This document shows, one piece after another, positions 54,710 to 64,000 of a stretch of 64,000 nt of DNA (the first letter of the stretch is position 1; each line of letters begins with the position of its first letter). The notes under the pieces were generated by a model. That model did no database searches and was not told the DNA's origin. It saw nothing but the letters and a program-made list of their open reading frames with translations. The stretch is from Rhabditoides inermis (taxonomy: Eukaryota > Nematoda > Chromadorea > Rhabditida > Rhabditidae), in the NCBI GenBank assembly GCA_963966185.1, contig CAWZYM010000407.1, positions 111,001 through 175,000 of the forward strand, read 5' to 3'. A program made the translations under genes and the position numbers.

Positions 54710-56750
54710 CTAAAACTTTTTAAAGTGAAGACACGCTATACATGTGCCATAACTGAATGGAATCTCCCGCCCTCTCTCGTCACAAATAGTGATACGTATG
54801 TTTGTTATGTCATCATAAAGAACACCCATGTAGTGTATGGGATTGAACGAAATAGAAATTACCTCTCCCTGCTTTCGAGACATTGGTACAACACGTAAAA
54901 GATTTGATTTCACATCACCTACAATATTAGGCACAATGATGTCACAGTAAACAAACAGTCCTGACATATTGTTCATCAGATCAATTGCATAATCACCTGT
55001 ACTTTCATCTGTTATTTCAGTTTTACTAAATCCTAGAATGTAGGCCAACTCATCGGTCAGTGTGATGCGTTTAATGTGTTTTCTAATATGTATAGATACA
55101 CGCTCATTTTGTACTGTGAAAATGTCAAAATTTGCACCTACTGTAATAACCTGTGAACTAGTTACTGGCTGATATTGAATTACTGGTGAGAATAATGACG
55201 GTTTACCAGTAGATGATTTTGTGATATTGCTTCTCTCTTTGCTGCTATGAACAGTTTTATTTTGATGCAGTAGTGTATTATACTGATCAATTAGCTTATT
55301 AGAATTATAACTTGATGTTTGATATGCTGTTTCTGGAATAACGGGTCTATTTACAGTTACAGGTGCTTCAACAGGTAGCACTGTTTCGACAGGTGCAGGT
55401 GCTTCGACAGGTGCAGGTGTTTCAACAGGTAGCACTGTTTCGACAGGTGCAGGTGCTTCAACAGGTAGCACTGTTTCGACAGGTGCAGGTGCTTCAACAG
55501 GTAGCACTGTTTCGACAGGTGCAGGTGCATCAACAGGTAGCACTGTCTCAACAAGTAGCACTGCTTCGACAGGTGCAGGTGCTTCAACAGGTAGCACTGT
55601 TTCGACAGGTGCAGGTGCTTCAACAGGTAGCACTGTTTCGACAGGTGCAGGTGCTTCGACAGGTGTAGGTGCATCAACAGGTAGCACTGTCTCAACAGGT
55701 AGCACTGCTTCGACAGGTGCAGGTGCTTCAACAGGTAGCACTGTTTCGACAGGTGCAGGTGTTTCGACAGGTGCAGGTGCTTCAACAGGTAGCACTGTTT
55801 GACAGGTGCAGGTGCTTCAACAGGTAGCACTGTTTCGACAGGTGCAGGTGCATCAACAGGTAGCACTGTCTCAACAGGTAGCACTGCTTCGACAGGTGCA
55901 GGTGCTTCAACAGGTAGCACTGTTTCGACAGGTGCAGGTGCTTCAACAGGTAGCACTGTTTCGACAGGTGCAGGTGCTTCAACAGGTAGCACTGTTTCGA
56001 CAGGTGCAGGTGCTTCGACAGGTGTAGGTGCATCAACAGGTAGCACTGTCTCAACAGGTAGCACTGCTTCGACAGGTGCAGGTGCTTCAACAGGTAGCAC
56101 TGTTTCGACAGGTGCAGGTGCTTCAACAGGTAGCACTGTTTCGACAGGTGCAGGTGCTTCAACAGGTAGCACTGTTTCGACAGGTGCAGGTGCTTCAACA
56201 GGTAGCACTGTTTCGACAGGTGCAGGTGCTTCGACAGGTGTAGGTGCATCAACAGGTAGCACTGTCTCAACAGGTAGCACTGCTTCGACAGGTGCAGGTG
56301 CTTCAACAGGTAGCACTGTTTCGACAGGTGCAGGTGCTTCTGTATTTGAGTTAGTTTTTGTACGTTTCACATTCATATTTTGCAAGTAGTTCCAGTTCTT
56401 CACTAGTCTCTTTTGCTGAACGTAATTAGAATATTCAGGTAGCTCACTGCTACGTTTAATTCGACCATTTCTGTATGATGCGTTCAATGCTACGATAAGA
56501 GAATCGGGTGTCTCGTAATTACCTTTGGGAATCAAGCATTCCTGTGCATTGCCATCGGTAAAATCTATTCTAAAACCACACTCATTTTGCACATTCGGCT
56601 CACAACGTACTGAATTTCAGCTAACCCGGCTCTCCACTCGCGGTTATTCACAGGCAAGCGCTCAGGTAGTCTAGTGTCAAAGTTGCTTATTTTGTTAGAG
56701 CGGGAGGTCCGATTGTTGGATGGTAGTGTCACGTAAAAGTTGTCTTCCAT
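54710..56750 (-). pseudogene. Penton (minor capsid) protein with large tandem-repeat insert, frame broken
   Basis: The N-terminal part from 56750 reads MEDNFYVTLPSNNR and EWRAGLAEIQY, the hallmark start of Polinton pentons. The C-terminal part (about 55330-54710) reads YCDIIVPNIVGDVKSNLLRV and FSYGTCIACLHF, the hallmark end. Between them lies about 960 bp of tandem PVEAPAPVETVL-type coding repeats. Two frame changes occur: near 56585 and at 55800, where one repeat lacks a C (TTTGACAGG against TTTCGACAGG). The single vertex jelly-roll would therefore carry a Pro/Val/Glu-rich stalk of about 320 residues if the frame were continuous. Assembly error in the repeat is an alternative to decay. Confidence 0.8.
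55355..56335. repeat. Coding tandem repeat inside the penton gene
   Basis: 36-bp units (GCTTCAACAGGTAGCACTGT, TTCGACAGGTGCAGGT on the plus strand) with 18-bp half-units and regular variants (GTCTCAACAGG, GTGTAGGTGCATC). Larger blocks of about 230 bp repeat, showing recent homogenisation. Confidence 0.95.
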
Positions 56751-56943
56751 ATCGGATAGTCTGTAAAGGTGAGGGAATCAGTAAACCAATGCAGGTACTT
56801 AGAAGTGACACCCACAACTGCGAATGGTCAATGCAAGTATGTGGCAGTATTGAAATATTTACTAGTGAAACTACAATGCAAGAAATAATCACAGATAGTT
56901 GTACTATGAATAACGACCGTTCACTATCAATGTTCAGAGGCAT
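56695..56943 (-). CDS. Small hydrophobic protein (82 aa), tentative
   Basis: It has two hydrophobic segments (FIVQLSVIISCIVVSLVNI and LWVSLLSTCIGLLIPSP), and its end overlaps the penton start. CTCACCTTTACAG inside it could instead be the acceptor of a 5' untranslated intron of the penton mRNA. The protein is plausible as a viroporin-like or membrane protein, but the call rests on hydropathy only. Confidence 0.35.
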   Translation of the reverse strand: MPLNIDSERSLFIVQLSVIISCIVVSLVNISILPHTCIDHSQLWVSLLSTCIGLLIPSPLQTIRYGRQLLRDTTIQQSDLPL

Positions 56944-57031
56944 AATGAATTAAATTGCAGTTCAAATTGCTTTTATATTTCATAGACAGTCACGAACGCT
57001 GTATATTTTCAACATATTTTATCTCCATACA

Positions 57032-57360
57032 TTACATATTAGACATAGGGAGAATGGCGCTGTGGCTGATCTTATCGGCAAGGCGCTTGCCGGCTGACAG
57101 CGCTTTCCATACGGCGACGGCGAGGGCGACGAGGATGGTGATGGTGCAGAGTACGCCAAACAGACCGAAGAGGTTGAGTGCCTCCCCGTCCACAGCGATA
57201 ACTGAAAACAGATGTTTCCCAATCAATAGCACTAACCCTGCAGCACACAGGTCTCTTCGCCGTTCACTCCCCGCGGGGACATGCAAGTCCAGCCTTCTTC
57301 ACACTCTCCGCATAGCCAATCGGCCACAGGAATCAGCTGGTCAGACATGTGTCTCAACAT
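57032..57360 (-). CDS. Small spliced membrane protein, Polinton (97 aa)
   Basis: Exons 57237-57360 and 57032-57201 join in phase (G|TT). The N-terminal part has several Cys (WLCGECEEGWTCMS, EETC), then one membrane segment (LFGLFGVLCTITILVALAVAV) and a basic tail (WKALSAGKRLADKI). There is no cleavable signal peptide, so an N-out/C-in or signal-anchor form is likely. Its gene lies between penton and ATPase. No family recognised. A second Met at 57348 is an alternative start. Confidence 0.5.
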
Positions 57361-57477
57361 TTACTTTCAGATTTCTGTTCTATTTGGAAATTTTAGGCCG
57401 GTTATTTTTTTATGAATGTTACTGTATCCCTATCGTTTTTCAGGCAAGGCGGTAATTTTGAAATATTTTAAAGTATG

Positions 57478-57562
57478 TTCGCAAAACTTAGTGCACGTCA
57501 AGGGATCGAACCCGCGACCTCTCAATAACAAAGCGCGCTCGCTATCCATATTACCACGTTGC
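57478..57562 (-). repeat. tRNA-derived (SINE-like) sequence
   Basis: On the minus strand, ACGTGGTAATATGGATAGCG (A box) and CGCGGGTTCGATCCCTTG (B box) are 45 bases apart. It lies inside the Polinton next to the TG array. Probably a SINE head or relic. Confidence 0.55.
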
Positions 57563-57605
57563 TCATGTTAAGCGAGATTAGTGGTGCTCATGCACGGTTA
57601 AGTCT

Positions 57606-58172
<567 letters not shown>

Positions 58173-58268
58173 CGATAGAACCCAATTCGTCATCTAGAAA
58201 ATACTATAAATACACGATTAACTAAGCAAACAGTCATTGTTGACTCTGCATTGTTAGTAGAGTGTGTC

Positions 58269-58889
58269 ATGTACACCTTCCCGTTTCCTGTAGGTATAAC
58301 TATTTCCGGCCCTAGTCAGGCGGGTAAATCTACAATAATTAGAAAAATGATTGAAAATATTGATACCATGTTTCCAGGTGTAAATGAGGTTTTGATATTT
58401 CAAGGAATAAAAACAAAGACTGCGCCTGTGAGCCCCATTGTTCGTTACTTCGATCTACCTGTTGATCTGACATACATAAATCCCGAAAAGAAAACATTAA
58501 TAGTTATAGAAGATGCGATGGATTATTACGCAAAAAATAAGTCAGCTTTGAATAATATTTATACAAAAATAATTCATCATTACAATGTTTCGGTCATCAA
58601 TGTGGTTCAAATGACATTTACACAGGACAGGACAGCAAGAGCTAATTCTCATTTCATAATACTTTTGAAAAATCCTATGGATAATACACAGATTCGATCC
58701 TTGGCCATGCAGTTGTGTCCAGAGAACGTTCGCTTCGTAGTGGAGAGTTTCCATCATGCAACCACGATGCCCTATGGTCATTTCATGGTGTGTGGACATC
58801 CCTCGACGAATCCTGAAATGAAATACATATCAAATATATTTGAACCTGAGCATATAGCTTATGTTCCCAAGAAAACTATGCTAGAGTAG
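58269..58889 (+). CDS. FtsK/A32-type genome-packaging ATPase
   Basis: 206 aa from the ATG at 58269 (the frame is open slightly further, but this ATG gives the family-typical start). Walker A GPSQAGKST at about residue 14; Walker B TLIVIEDAMDYY at about 77; a sensor-like NVVQMTFTQDRTARANSHF follows. Polinton, adintovirus and virophage packaging ATPases of this size move DNA into the capsid. The ORF is intact and ends at a TAG; AATAAA lies at 58967. It is the only plus-strand gene in this half of the element. Confidence 0.88.
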   Translation: MYTFPFPVGITISGPSQAGKSTIIRKMIENIDTMFPGVNEVLIFQGIKTKTAPVSPIVRYFDLPVDLTYINPEKKTLIVIEDAMDYYAKNKSALNNIYTKIIHHYNVSVINVVQMTFTQDRTARANSHFIILLKNPMDNTQIRSLAMQLCPENVRFVVESFHHATTMPYGHFMVCGHPSTNPEMKYISNIFEPEHIAYVPKKTMLE

Positions 58890-58981
58890 TTAAAACATTA
58901 TGCTACACTATGAATATTGTTTTTTTAATATAATGTAAACAAGTATAATTGTTATATAATGTAAACAATAAATATTTACCT

Positions 58982-60560
58982 TTACTCACTGCTTGATGTG
59001 TTGATTTGCAAATCCGGCTGGAGCTTTCTTATTTTGCTGGCATCTTCCCAAGTGTTGTCATCACTGGTGTAGCCTAACCACTTTACGAGGCACTGTTCTA
59101 CACCTCGATGTTTGCGTGTTTTTATGATTTTATCAATACGATACTCACTTCCTGTGTACAAACATAGTTCTGGTTCATAGAAAGAACCTTTAATTTTTTC
59201 TCCTTTGTGACTTTGTAATTTGTAAACAACAGGTTTTCTTTTTATGACGCGATATATGTAATAACACGTATCTTGAAAGGTTGGCCAGTAAGACTTATCT
59301 ATCAAAGGCCGTCTAGCGTGACTAATCCTCACTTTATCACCAACTGAATATTTAGCTTTTATATTTTTATCTATGGGGTCTGGACTTTCTAGCATACAGT
59401 ACAATTCCTAAAAAGTCAAAAACCACTGAAATTTTTGAGAATTTTTAAAAATTCCAAAACAACGTTCTATCTCCGTTCAGAGGCCGAATTTCGAGTTGCG
59501 GTAAAGGAGAGAAGTGTGATATACACTGATGCGGGTTAGATGGCATACTTTGTATCAACCTTTGATGGCTTCTAATCGGAGTTTTCCTCTATCTCGTTGT
59601 CCATTTGACACCGGGCAATCGCTGTTTGCGGCAAAATGACCGAGTTTTTACGCAAATGAGGCACGGCTGATAGCTGTCATTTCTTCACGTGAGGGTGTAT
59701 ATGAATAACACCGATTAGAACCAATACAATGTTGACAAAAAGTATATCATCCAATCCGCACCTGTATGGACTACACTTCTCTCTTTTGGTGCAACTCAAA
59801 ATTCGGCCTCTGAACGGAGTTAGAACGAATTTTTGGAATTTTTGAAAATTCTCAAAAAATTTCAGTGGTTTTTGACTTTTTAGGAATTGTACTGTACCAT
59901 TTCTGACGTCGGCTGGACATTTTTTTATAGAGCGATTCACGCTATGGTTGATAGCTTTCACCACTTTAGAGAGAATATCAACCCAATTACGTGTACCAGT
60001 ATGTGAAAAAATACGAAACAATCTCATCTTTAGAGATCTGTTGTAACGTTCAACGACACTACATTTTTTCTTTGAATTTGGGGTGAAATGAACGATGTCG
60101 TGCTTTGCAAACCATTTCTGGGTGTGATGAGACAAGAATTCACCACCTTCATCAGTTGCAGCTATAAGCATTTTCTCGCCTGGAAACATTTGGTCAAGTG
60201 CTTCGCATATTTCGACTCCCTTTTTTGATTTTAAGGGATAAGCATACACGAATCTCGAATAGCAGTCGATTGCCGTTAGACAGTACCCATAACCTCTGTT
60301 ATGCTCGCGCAAGTCTTGAAAATCACACAAATCTAATTGAACAATGTCATTTATCATTTTATTACGACTTGTCATTTTATTACGTTTTTAATTTTTGCGT
60401 GCCGGTTTGTGTAACGTGTATGACATAGAATTATCAAGAAATGCTCGAACATGTTTGCGTGTTATTTTCTTATTTTCAACATGACTCGAACGGTACAAGT
60501 TTTCAGCCGATGTAAATGCGTATGGTTTATCAATATCCGAAGTCTGCCATAACCCTCGAG
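58982..60560 (-). pseudogene. Retroviral-type integrase with chromodomain, interrupted
   Basis: The N-terminal helical part (about 60555-60395: TSAENLYRSSHVENKKITRK, then YTLHKPARK) ends in an in-frame TAA near 60391. The catalytic core follows from 60375: first Asp in VQLDLCDF, second Asp in AATDEGGEFL, and Glu in VVERYNRSLK, a DD35E pattern. The core is cut by the 498-bp MITE at 59397-59894. Beyond it come the SH3-like part (KYSVGDKVRISH) and a chromodomain (YRIDKIIKT...QCLVKWLGYTSDDNTWED). Removing the MITE and one TA leaves the frame open across the junction. In Polintons this enzyme inserts the linear element; the chromodomain may guide it to heterochromatin. Confidence 0.88.
59397..59894. 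mobile_element. 498-bp foldback MITE, Tc1/mariner-like ends
   Basis: The ends are CAGTACAATTCCTAAAAAGTC and its complement; nearly the whole element can fold back (arms >200 bp). TA is duplicated at 59395-59396 and 59895-59896. CAGT ends plus a TA target duplication are the mariner/Tc1 signature. It carries no coding capacity. Confidence 0.85.
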
Positions 60561-61405
60561 CGGTTTTGTGACAGTCGGTGTTTTTGGATCGATGGTTGAT
60601 GTTGTACTAATTAAGTGCTGAGATTCAGTTTTATGTTTTTTAGCATCGTTGTCAATTAATGCATTATTTTTAGGTTTACGTTTCACAGCTCCCTTGTTTT
60701 CATTCTGCACACCATTCACAAACTCTTCCCAACGTTTTAACGTCGTTTTATCTAATGTCTCTTTATCTTTATTAGTCGAATTTATAAAACTGTTCATTCT
60801 TTGCACCCATTTCGGGTCTGTTTCAATTTTCAATTTTTTAGCGAACGTGCCTTTTTTTTTTGAATTTGACGTTTTGTTGTTAGTCTGTTGAATGTTATTG
60901 GATCATCGAGTGTCTTTCCATAACGTCGTTTCTTCCTTTTTTCAATATTCAAATTCAGTTGTCCGACGTCTATCGAATTACCATCTAGTATCTTAGATCT
61001 CGATCCTACTTTAACATTATTCATTTTTTTATTTGAGCCAGCATCACTAACTGTCATTCTTTTCTTTCCTCGACGCTCCTCTTTCTTTTTCGAAATCAAT
61101 TGTTTAGAGATCACTGTTTCCGGCAATTGTGGAGATTCCGTGAAATGTTTGGGCGGCTTACTATCATTCTCTGCAGCTTTTGTTGTCATTTTTTCAATAT
61201 TTCTGTTTGTTAAATGAGTTTTCAAATTAGAGAGTGTTGATAAGTGATGGCCGTATAAATTTGCTTTCACATGTGGATCTATTTTACTATCCAGTAAAGC
61301 ATTTCTTTTCTCATGGGCGTCAGTCAGAATAGCGTCGGTGTCATTGGTAAGAATAGGGTGAATACCAGGCTTCGACGAAATACGATATATATTAGCGTAC
61401 CGCAT
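60462..61405 (-). pseudogene. Polinton basic protein, frame changed in an A-run
   Basis: The N-terminal part (61405-60830) contains MRYANIYRISSKPGIHPI, DPHVKANLYGHHLSTLSNL and basic stretches (KKKEERRGKKRMT). The good reading moves to another frame at a run of ten A on the coding strand (60852-60861) and continues KIETDPKWVQRMNSFIN...KRWEEFVNG to about 60550, where it abuts the integrase N-terminal frame. Polintons often encode a basic protein of this type (a DPxxKAxLY helix) beside the integrase; its function is unknown. Confidence 0.5.
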
Positions 61406-61460
61406 AGTGTAATAGCAAATCCACGAATGACCTACAAAACATAATATCTTGTTTATATAG

Positions 61461-61760
61461 TCAAACTTGAGCCAAAACCGCCTTGATTAGAGTTTTTGTG
61501 ACGTGTTTGTTTTTGTTAAGAGCATTAATCGCAATTGATTTGTGGCGACACTTTGCAACTGTTTTTATATGTTTCAATTTAGCTAAAAAAAAATTCTTCT
61601 CCTTCACAGTTATAGGTATATTTTTACGAATAAAATTGAAATAGATTTCAACAATCATACCTATACAGCCTGTACTTAATGTTGAAAAGTCACTTTTCAT
61701 ACCATTAGCAATAGCCATCAACTGTTTTCTATGTGCAACAATACGCCCACGACCTCTCAT
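61461..61760 (-). CDS. Small basic Polinton protein (99 aa)
   Basis: MRGRGRIVAHRKQLMAIANG, then FNFIRKNIPITVKEKNFFLA and KHIKTVAKCRHKS. The pattern (a short helical domain, N-I-P-I/L-T, then a basic helix) recurs in a small ORF of many Polintons. Its function is not known to me. Intact single exon. Confidence 0.5.
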   Translation of the reverse strand: MRGRGRIVAHRKQLMAIANGMKSDFSTLSTGCIGMIVEIYFNFIRKNIPITVKEKNFFLAKLKHIKTVAKCRHKSIAINALNKNKHVTKTLIKAVLAQV

Positions 61761-61857
61761 TGTTGAGACAATGTGTACAATGAACTGTAGATATATAACA
61801 TTTATTTAAATATACAGACGAGTAGCACGATACAATCACTGTGGAGCACAAAAACAT

Positions 61858-62178
61858 TCAGGGATCAATCTCCAAGTCAACCAAGTCCTCGGTCTCCCCC
61901 TTCTTCTTTGCTAGATATGTCTGATAACTATCTTCGAAGCGCATGTTCATTGTGAACCTCATACAGCGAGCACATTGAGGGAGAGTATAATAATTCATAG
62001 TATCAGTAAACTGAGGGGCCGGTGCGTTAGAGCGACAGTTGTTGCACATTTTCAGAAGGACAACGTTCGACTTTCCAAGAAGTACGGGGGTGCTCACTCG
62101 TCGAAGATACGGTTGCTTTGACATATTTTCATCGTTCTGCTTAGGAATCGGGCTGTTTGCTGAAATTGAGTTGCGCAT
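61858..62178 (-). CDS. Cys-rich Polinton protein (106 aa)
   Basis: Two Cys pairs, CNNC and CARC, about 35 residues apart, suggest a zinc-binding site. The C-terminus is acidic (KKKGETEDLVDLEIDP). It begins where the upstream gene ends (62178). No family recognised. Confidence 0.5.
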   Translation of the reverse strand: MRNSISANSPIPKQNDENMSKQPYLRRVSTPVLLGKSNVVLLKMCNNCRSNAPAPQFTDTMNYYTLPQCARCMRFTMNMRFEDSYQTYLAKKKGETEDLVDLEIDP

Positions 62179-62525
62179 TATGCATTGTATCGTTCAGTAC
62201 ATTTTTTCAAAGTGTTCCGTGTATCTGAGAGTTCGCTGATTGCTTTCAGATGCATTGAGCGTTCAGTACCACTTGGCATTTCCGAAATAATATTTTGGAT
62301 AACAACAATCGTATTTTTCATATCTGTAAACATATCGTGAAATGACTTTTCTCTTTGCAATGCGAGATATGCAAGTTGAAAATGTTCACACATGGGAAAA
62401 CGTTCGTTGTATTCATCATAAATATTTGTAAGATCAGAAAAGTGTTTCATAATAGAATTACCCTTCTCCTTGTCGTTAGCCGGCTTGCCCATGTCGTAGT
62501 GAAATGATTGGCCAAAGCTCGTCAT
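62178..62525 (-). CDS. Helical Polinton protein (115 aa)
   Basis: Mostly alpha-helical by composition (SIMKHFSDLTNIYDEYNERF, NIISEMPSGTERSMHLKAIS). Its stop overlaps the start of the next gene. No family recognised. Confidence 0.5.
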   Translation of the reverse strand: MTSFGQSFHYDMGKPANDKEKGNSIMKHFSDLTNIYDEYNERFPMCEHFQLAYLALQREKSFHDMFTDMKNTIVVIQNIISEMPSGTERSMHLKAISELSDTRNTLKKCTERYNA

Positions 62526-62689
62526 GGGACTGTTATATACTACATAGCTAGAGAGATCAGGTAGCAGACAGTTAGAGATGGAGGTGAGATAGCGTTACTG
62601 ATGAGAGAGATTAGACTACTAGAGAGAGAGAGAGATCTGTGAATTAGAGAAAAAGTGTGGTTAGAGACGTTTATTTTTTTAGAGAGTTT

Positions 62690-62835
62690 AGACAGTTATA
62701 CGAATTATGAAATATGTATTATGAAATTCGTGATTATGAAATTCGTGACTGTGAAATAAACTATTATGAAAGTCGGGATTATGAAATTCGTGATTGTGAA
62801 ATAAACTATTATGAAATTCGTGATTATAAATATTT
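62690..62835. repeat. Tandem repeat ATTATGAAATTCGTG
   Basis: About six imperfect 15-25 bp units alternating with GTGAAATAAACT. It lies between Polinton genes and has no gene of its own. Confidence 0.8.
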
Positions 62836-62946
62836 ATTATAACAAGTTCCACTATGGAATAACATTGTGATATATGTGACAGCATAACATCCAGCTTCAT
62901 TAATTAATACAGATATAAATATGTTACAATCTCAACAACTCATTAT

Positions 62947-63404
62947 CTATCGAGCTTCCCAGTTAATATAAATACCGTGCACATCTCCATACTCTTCCGT
63001 GATATGGTCGATGTTGTCCTCACAGTCATCTTCAACATGAGCATACGTCATCTCGTTCGCGTCCCATATGTGGCTATCATTGATTGAGTTGTCGAATTTA
63101 TCGCCAACGTATGTCGATGGGTGATCGATCTTGATAGGCTCGAGTACCTGAATTGTGATATTTTGATCCATATCGCTACGTGCATTGTCAAGAACTTACC
63201 GGCCCGTAAGAATGTTTCCCTTTCACATCGCATTCCTGACAGCAATGCTGCCATTGAAGTGTGTTGAAGGGTGTCAAGTGTAAATTAATCTGAAAAATAT
63301 ATACAATCAATTACATGATATGTGAAACTTATTACTTTATTTTTGAGCGTTTCTCCACATGTACAGTTGTCGGTCACGACTCCGCAGTATAGGCAGGGAT
63401 GCAT
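62947..63404 (-). CDS. Spliced Cys-rich Polinton protein (119 aa)
   Basis: Exons 63336-63404, 63200-63289 and 62947-63147, all phase 0. The N-terminus MHPCLYCGVVTDNCTCG and then QHCCQECDVKG form a likely zinc-binding module; the C-terminal half is acidic (VEDDCEDNIDHITEEYGD). Downstream of the shared promoter-like module. No family recognised. Confidence 0.55.
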
Positions 63405-63539
63405 AACCTATAAATTTATGGTAAAGAATGGTAAAACTATCTCACTGTTTTCTCTTTCTCGAGTATAGGGATCCCGGGGAGTATCTGGACGATCCTCTTT
63501 TTCTTCAGCTTCTCGATAACAGACTTTGTGATAATAGGC

Positions 63540-63690
63540 ATTTCGAAAGCTGTGACTGTAGCGGTACGGTATCAATATTGAATGAGAGAGAAGCGAAATG
63601 TGAATTCGAACTATCCAGACTTGTGTAGATGGGCTATTCGATAAGTGAGATGTTGCGACATTGATCCGATCTATCGGCTAGATGAAAGGT
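63540..63690 (+). promoter_or_regulatory. Third copy of the promoter-like module
   Basis: AACGGTATCAAGATT is changed to TACGGTATCAATATT, but GAATTCGAACTATCCAGACTTGTGTAGATGG and GGGCTATTCGATAAG are kept, matching 44240-44345. It stands about 140 bp upstream of the 63404 start, as the left copies stand upstream of the 44096 start. Confidence 0.5.
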
Positions 63691-64000
63691 CTGACTTTAA
63701 TTACATCGTTAGACACTCTCCCTTTGATCTCAGTTCAATAGATTCCATCTTATATTCTATAGGTCCGTCTATATGTCCCTTTCGGGTATCTTTTGGGTAT
63801 CATGACCCCTCAAACCGTCTGGTATCATGGAATGGACGGAGGTGCTCAACAATTGGCAGTGTATTGATTTATCATAATGACGTCATATATATTACGAAAT
63901 GGTTTCACAACTCAAATGTTATGAAATATTACATCATCAATACCGTTTCATTACGTCATCTATTGCGAAATAGGGGGCGGGTGAATATTAAGTTGTTTTC
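63691..64000. other. Right edge, no supported gene
   Basis: AT-rich. It may lead to the element's right terminal repeat outside the window. I see no inverted match to the left flank. Confidence 0.3.

Noticed and set aside
55363..56389. Plus-strand and alternate-frame ORFs rich in Gln/Val or Gly/Ala/Ser/Thr
   Set aside because: Shadows of the penton repeat; only the PVEAPAPVETVL frame links to recognisable penton ends.

Overview
This window is animal nuclear DNA, probably from an invertebrate; I cannot name the species. The evidence is spliced genes with short introns (many 45-60 nt, GT-AG), the C-terminal exons of a WASP-family actin regulator, PPR-type exons like the mitochondrial LRPPRC family, and very dense repeats, tRNA-derived elements and mobile DNA. 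Host genes are few and small. Most of the window is mobile elements, some nested inside others.

Layout. 1-960: LRPPRC-like PPR exons, the last one out of frame. 1600-6688: last exons of a WASP-like gene (polyproline, two WH2, central and acidic segments); its final 4 kb intron holds a 3.76 kb inverted-repeat DNA transposon (2854-6610) with CACTA-like ends and subterminal repeats. 6780-15140: a low-copy composite repeat (copy A) split by a complete 4.5 kb Ngaro/PAT-like tyrosine-recombinase retrotransposon (6842-11387) and carrying a 1.8 kb GC-rich minisatellite. 34060-36700 is copy B of the same repeat, without the retrotransposon or the expansion, so it gives the empty site. 15.3-22 kb: microsatellites, a 1.05 kb inverted-repeat element and weak exon-like blocks. 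22.6-25.4 kb (-): a Penelope-like retroelement whose GIY-YIG domain lies N-terminal to the RT, as in Naiad-type elements. 26.3 kb: a set of hairpins with one shared loop and different stems. 27-28 kb: a ~62-66 bp satellite. 32.9-33.9 kb: a small unrecognised spliced gene. 37.6-41.8 kb: inverted-repeat elements, a duplicated and decayed host exon set, and a GGGTTC-rich ~182 bp tandem repeat.

42.8-63.4 kb: a large Maverick/Polinton (adintovirus-like) element whose ends I could not find; the right end may lie outside the window. Plus-strand genes: a 355-aa protein resembling the polymerase N-terminal domain, the protein-primed DNA polymerase B (about 16 exons), and the packaging ATPase. Minus-strand genes: adenain-like protease, double jelly-roll major capsid protein, a small basic virion-type protein, penton protein, chromodomain integrase and a series of small spliced genes, some with membrane segments. 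Together these encode DNA replication, integration, capsid assembly, capsid maturation and genome packaging. This copy is damaged: polymerase motif A holds a 43-nt insertion, a nearby polymerase exon holds a 26-bp snap-back palindrome, the integrase is split by a 498-bp MITE and also has a stop codon, and the penton gene changes frame twice. It is therefore probably a relic whose unbroken genes look recent.

Main novelty candidates: the repeat-expanded penton, the split-off paralogue of the polymerase N-terminal domain, the shared-loop hairpin cluster, and the retrotransposon with its empty-site paralogue.
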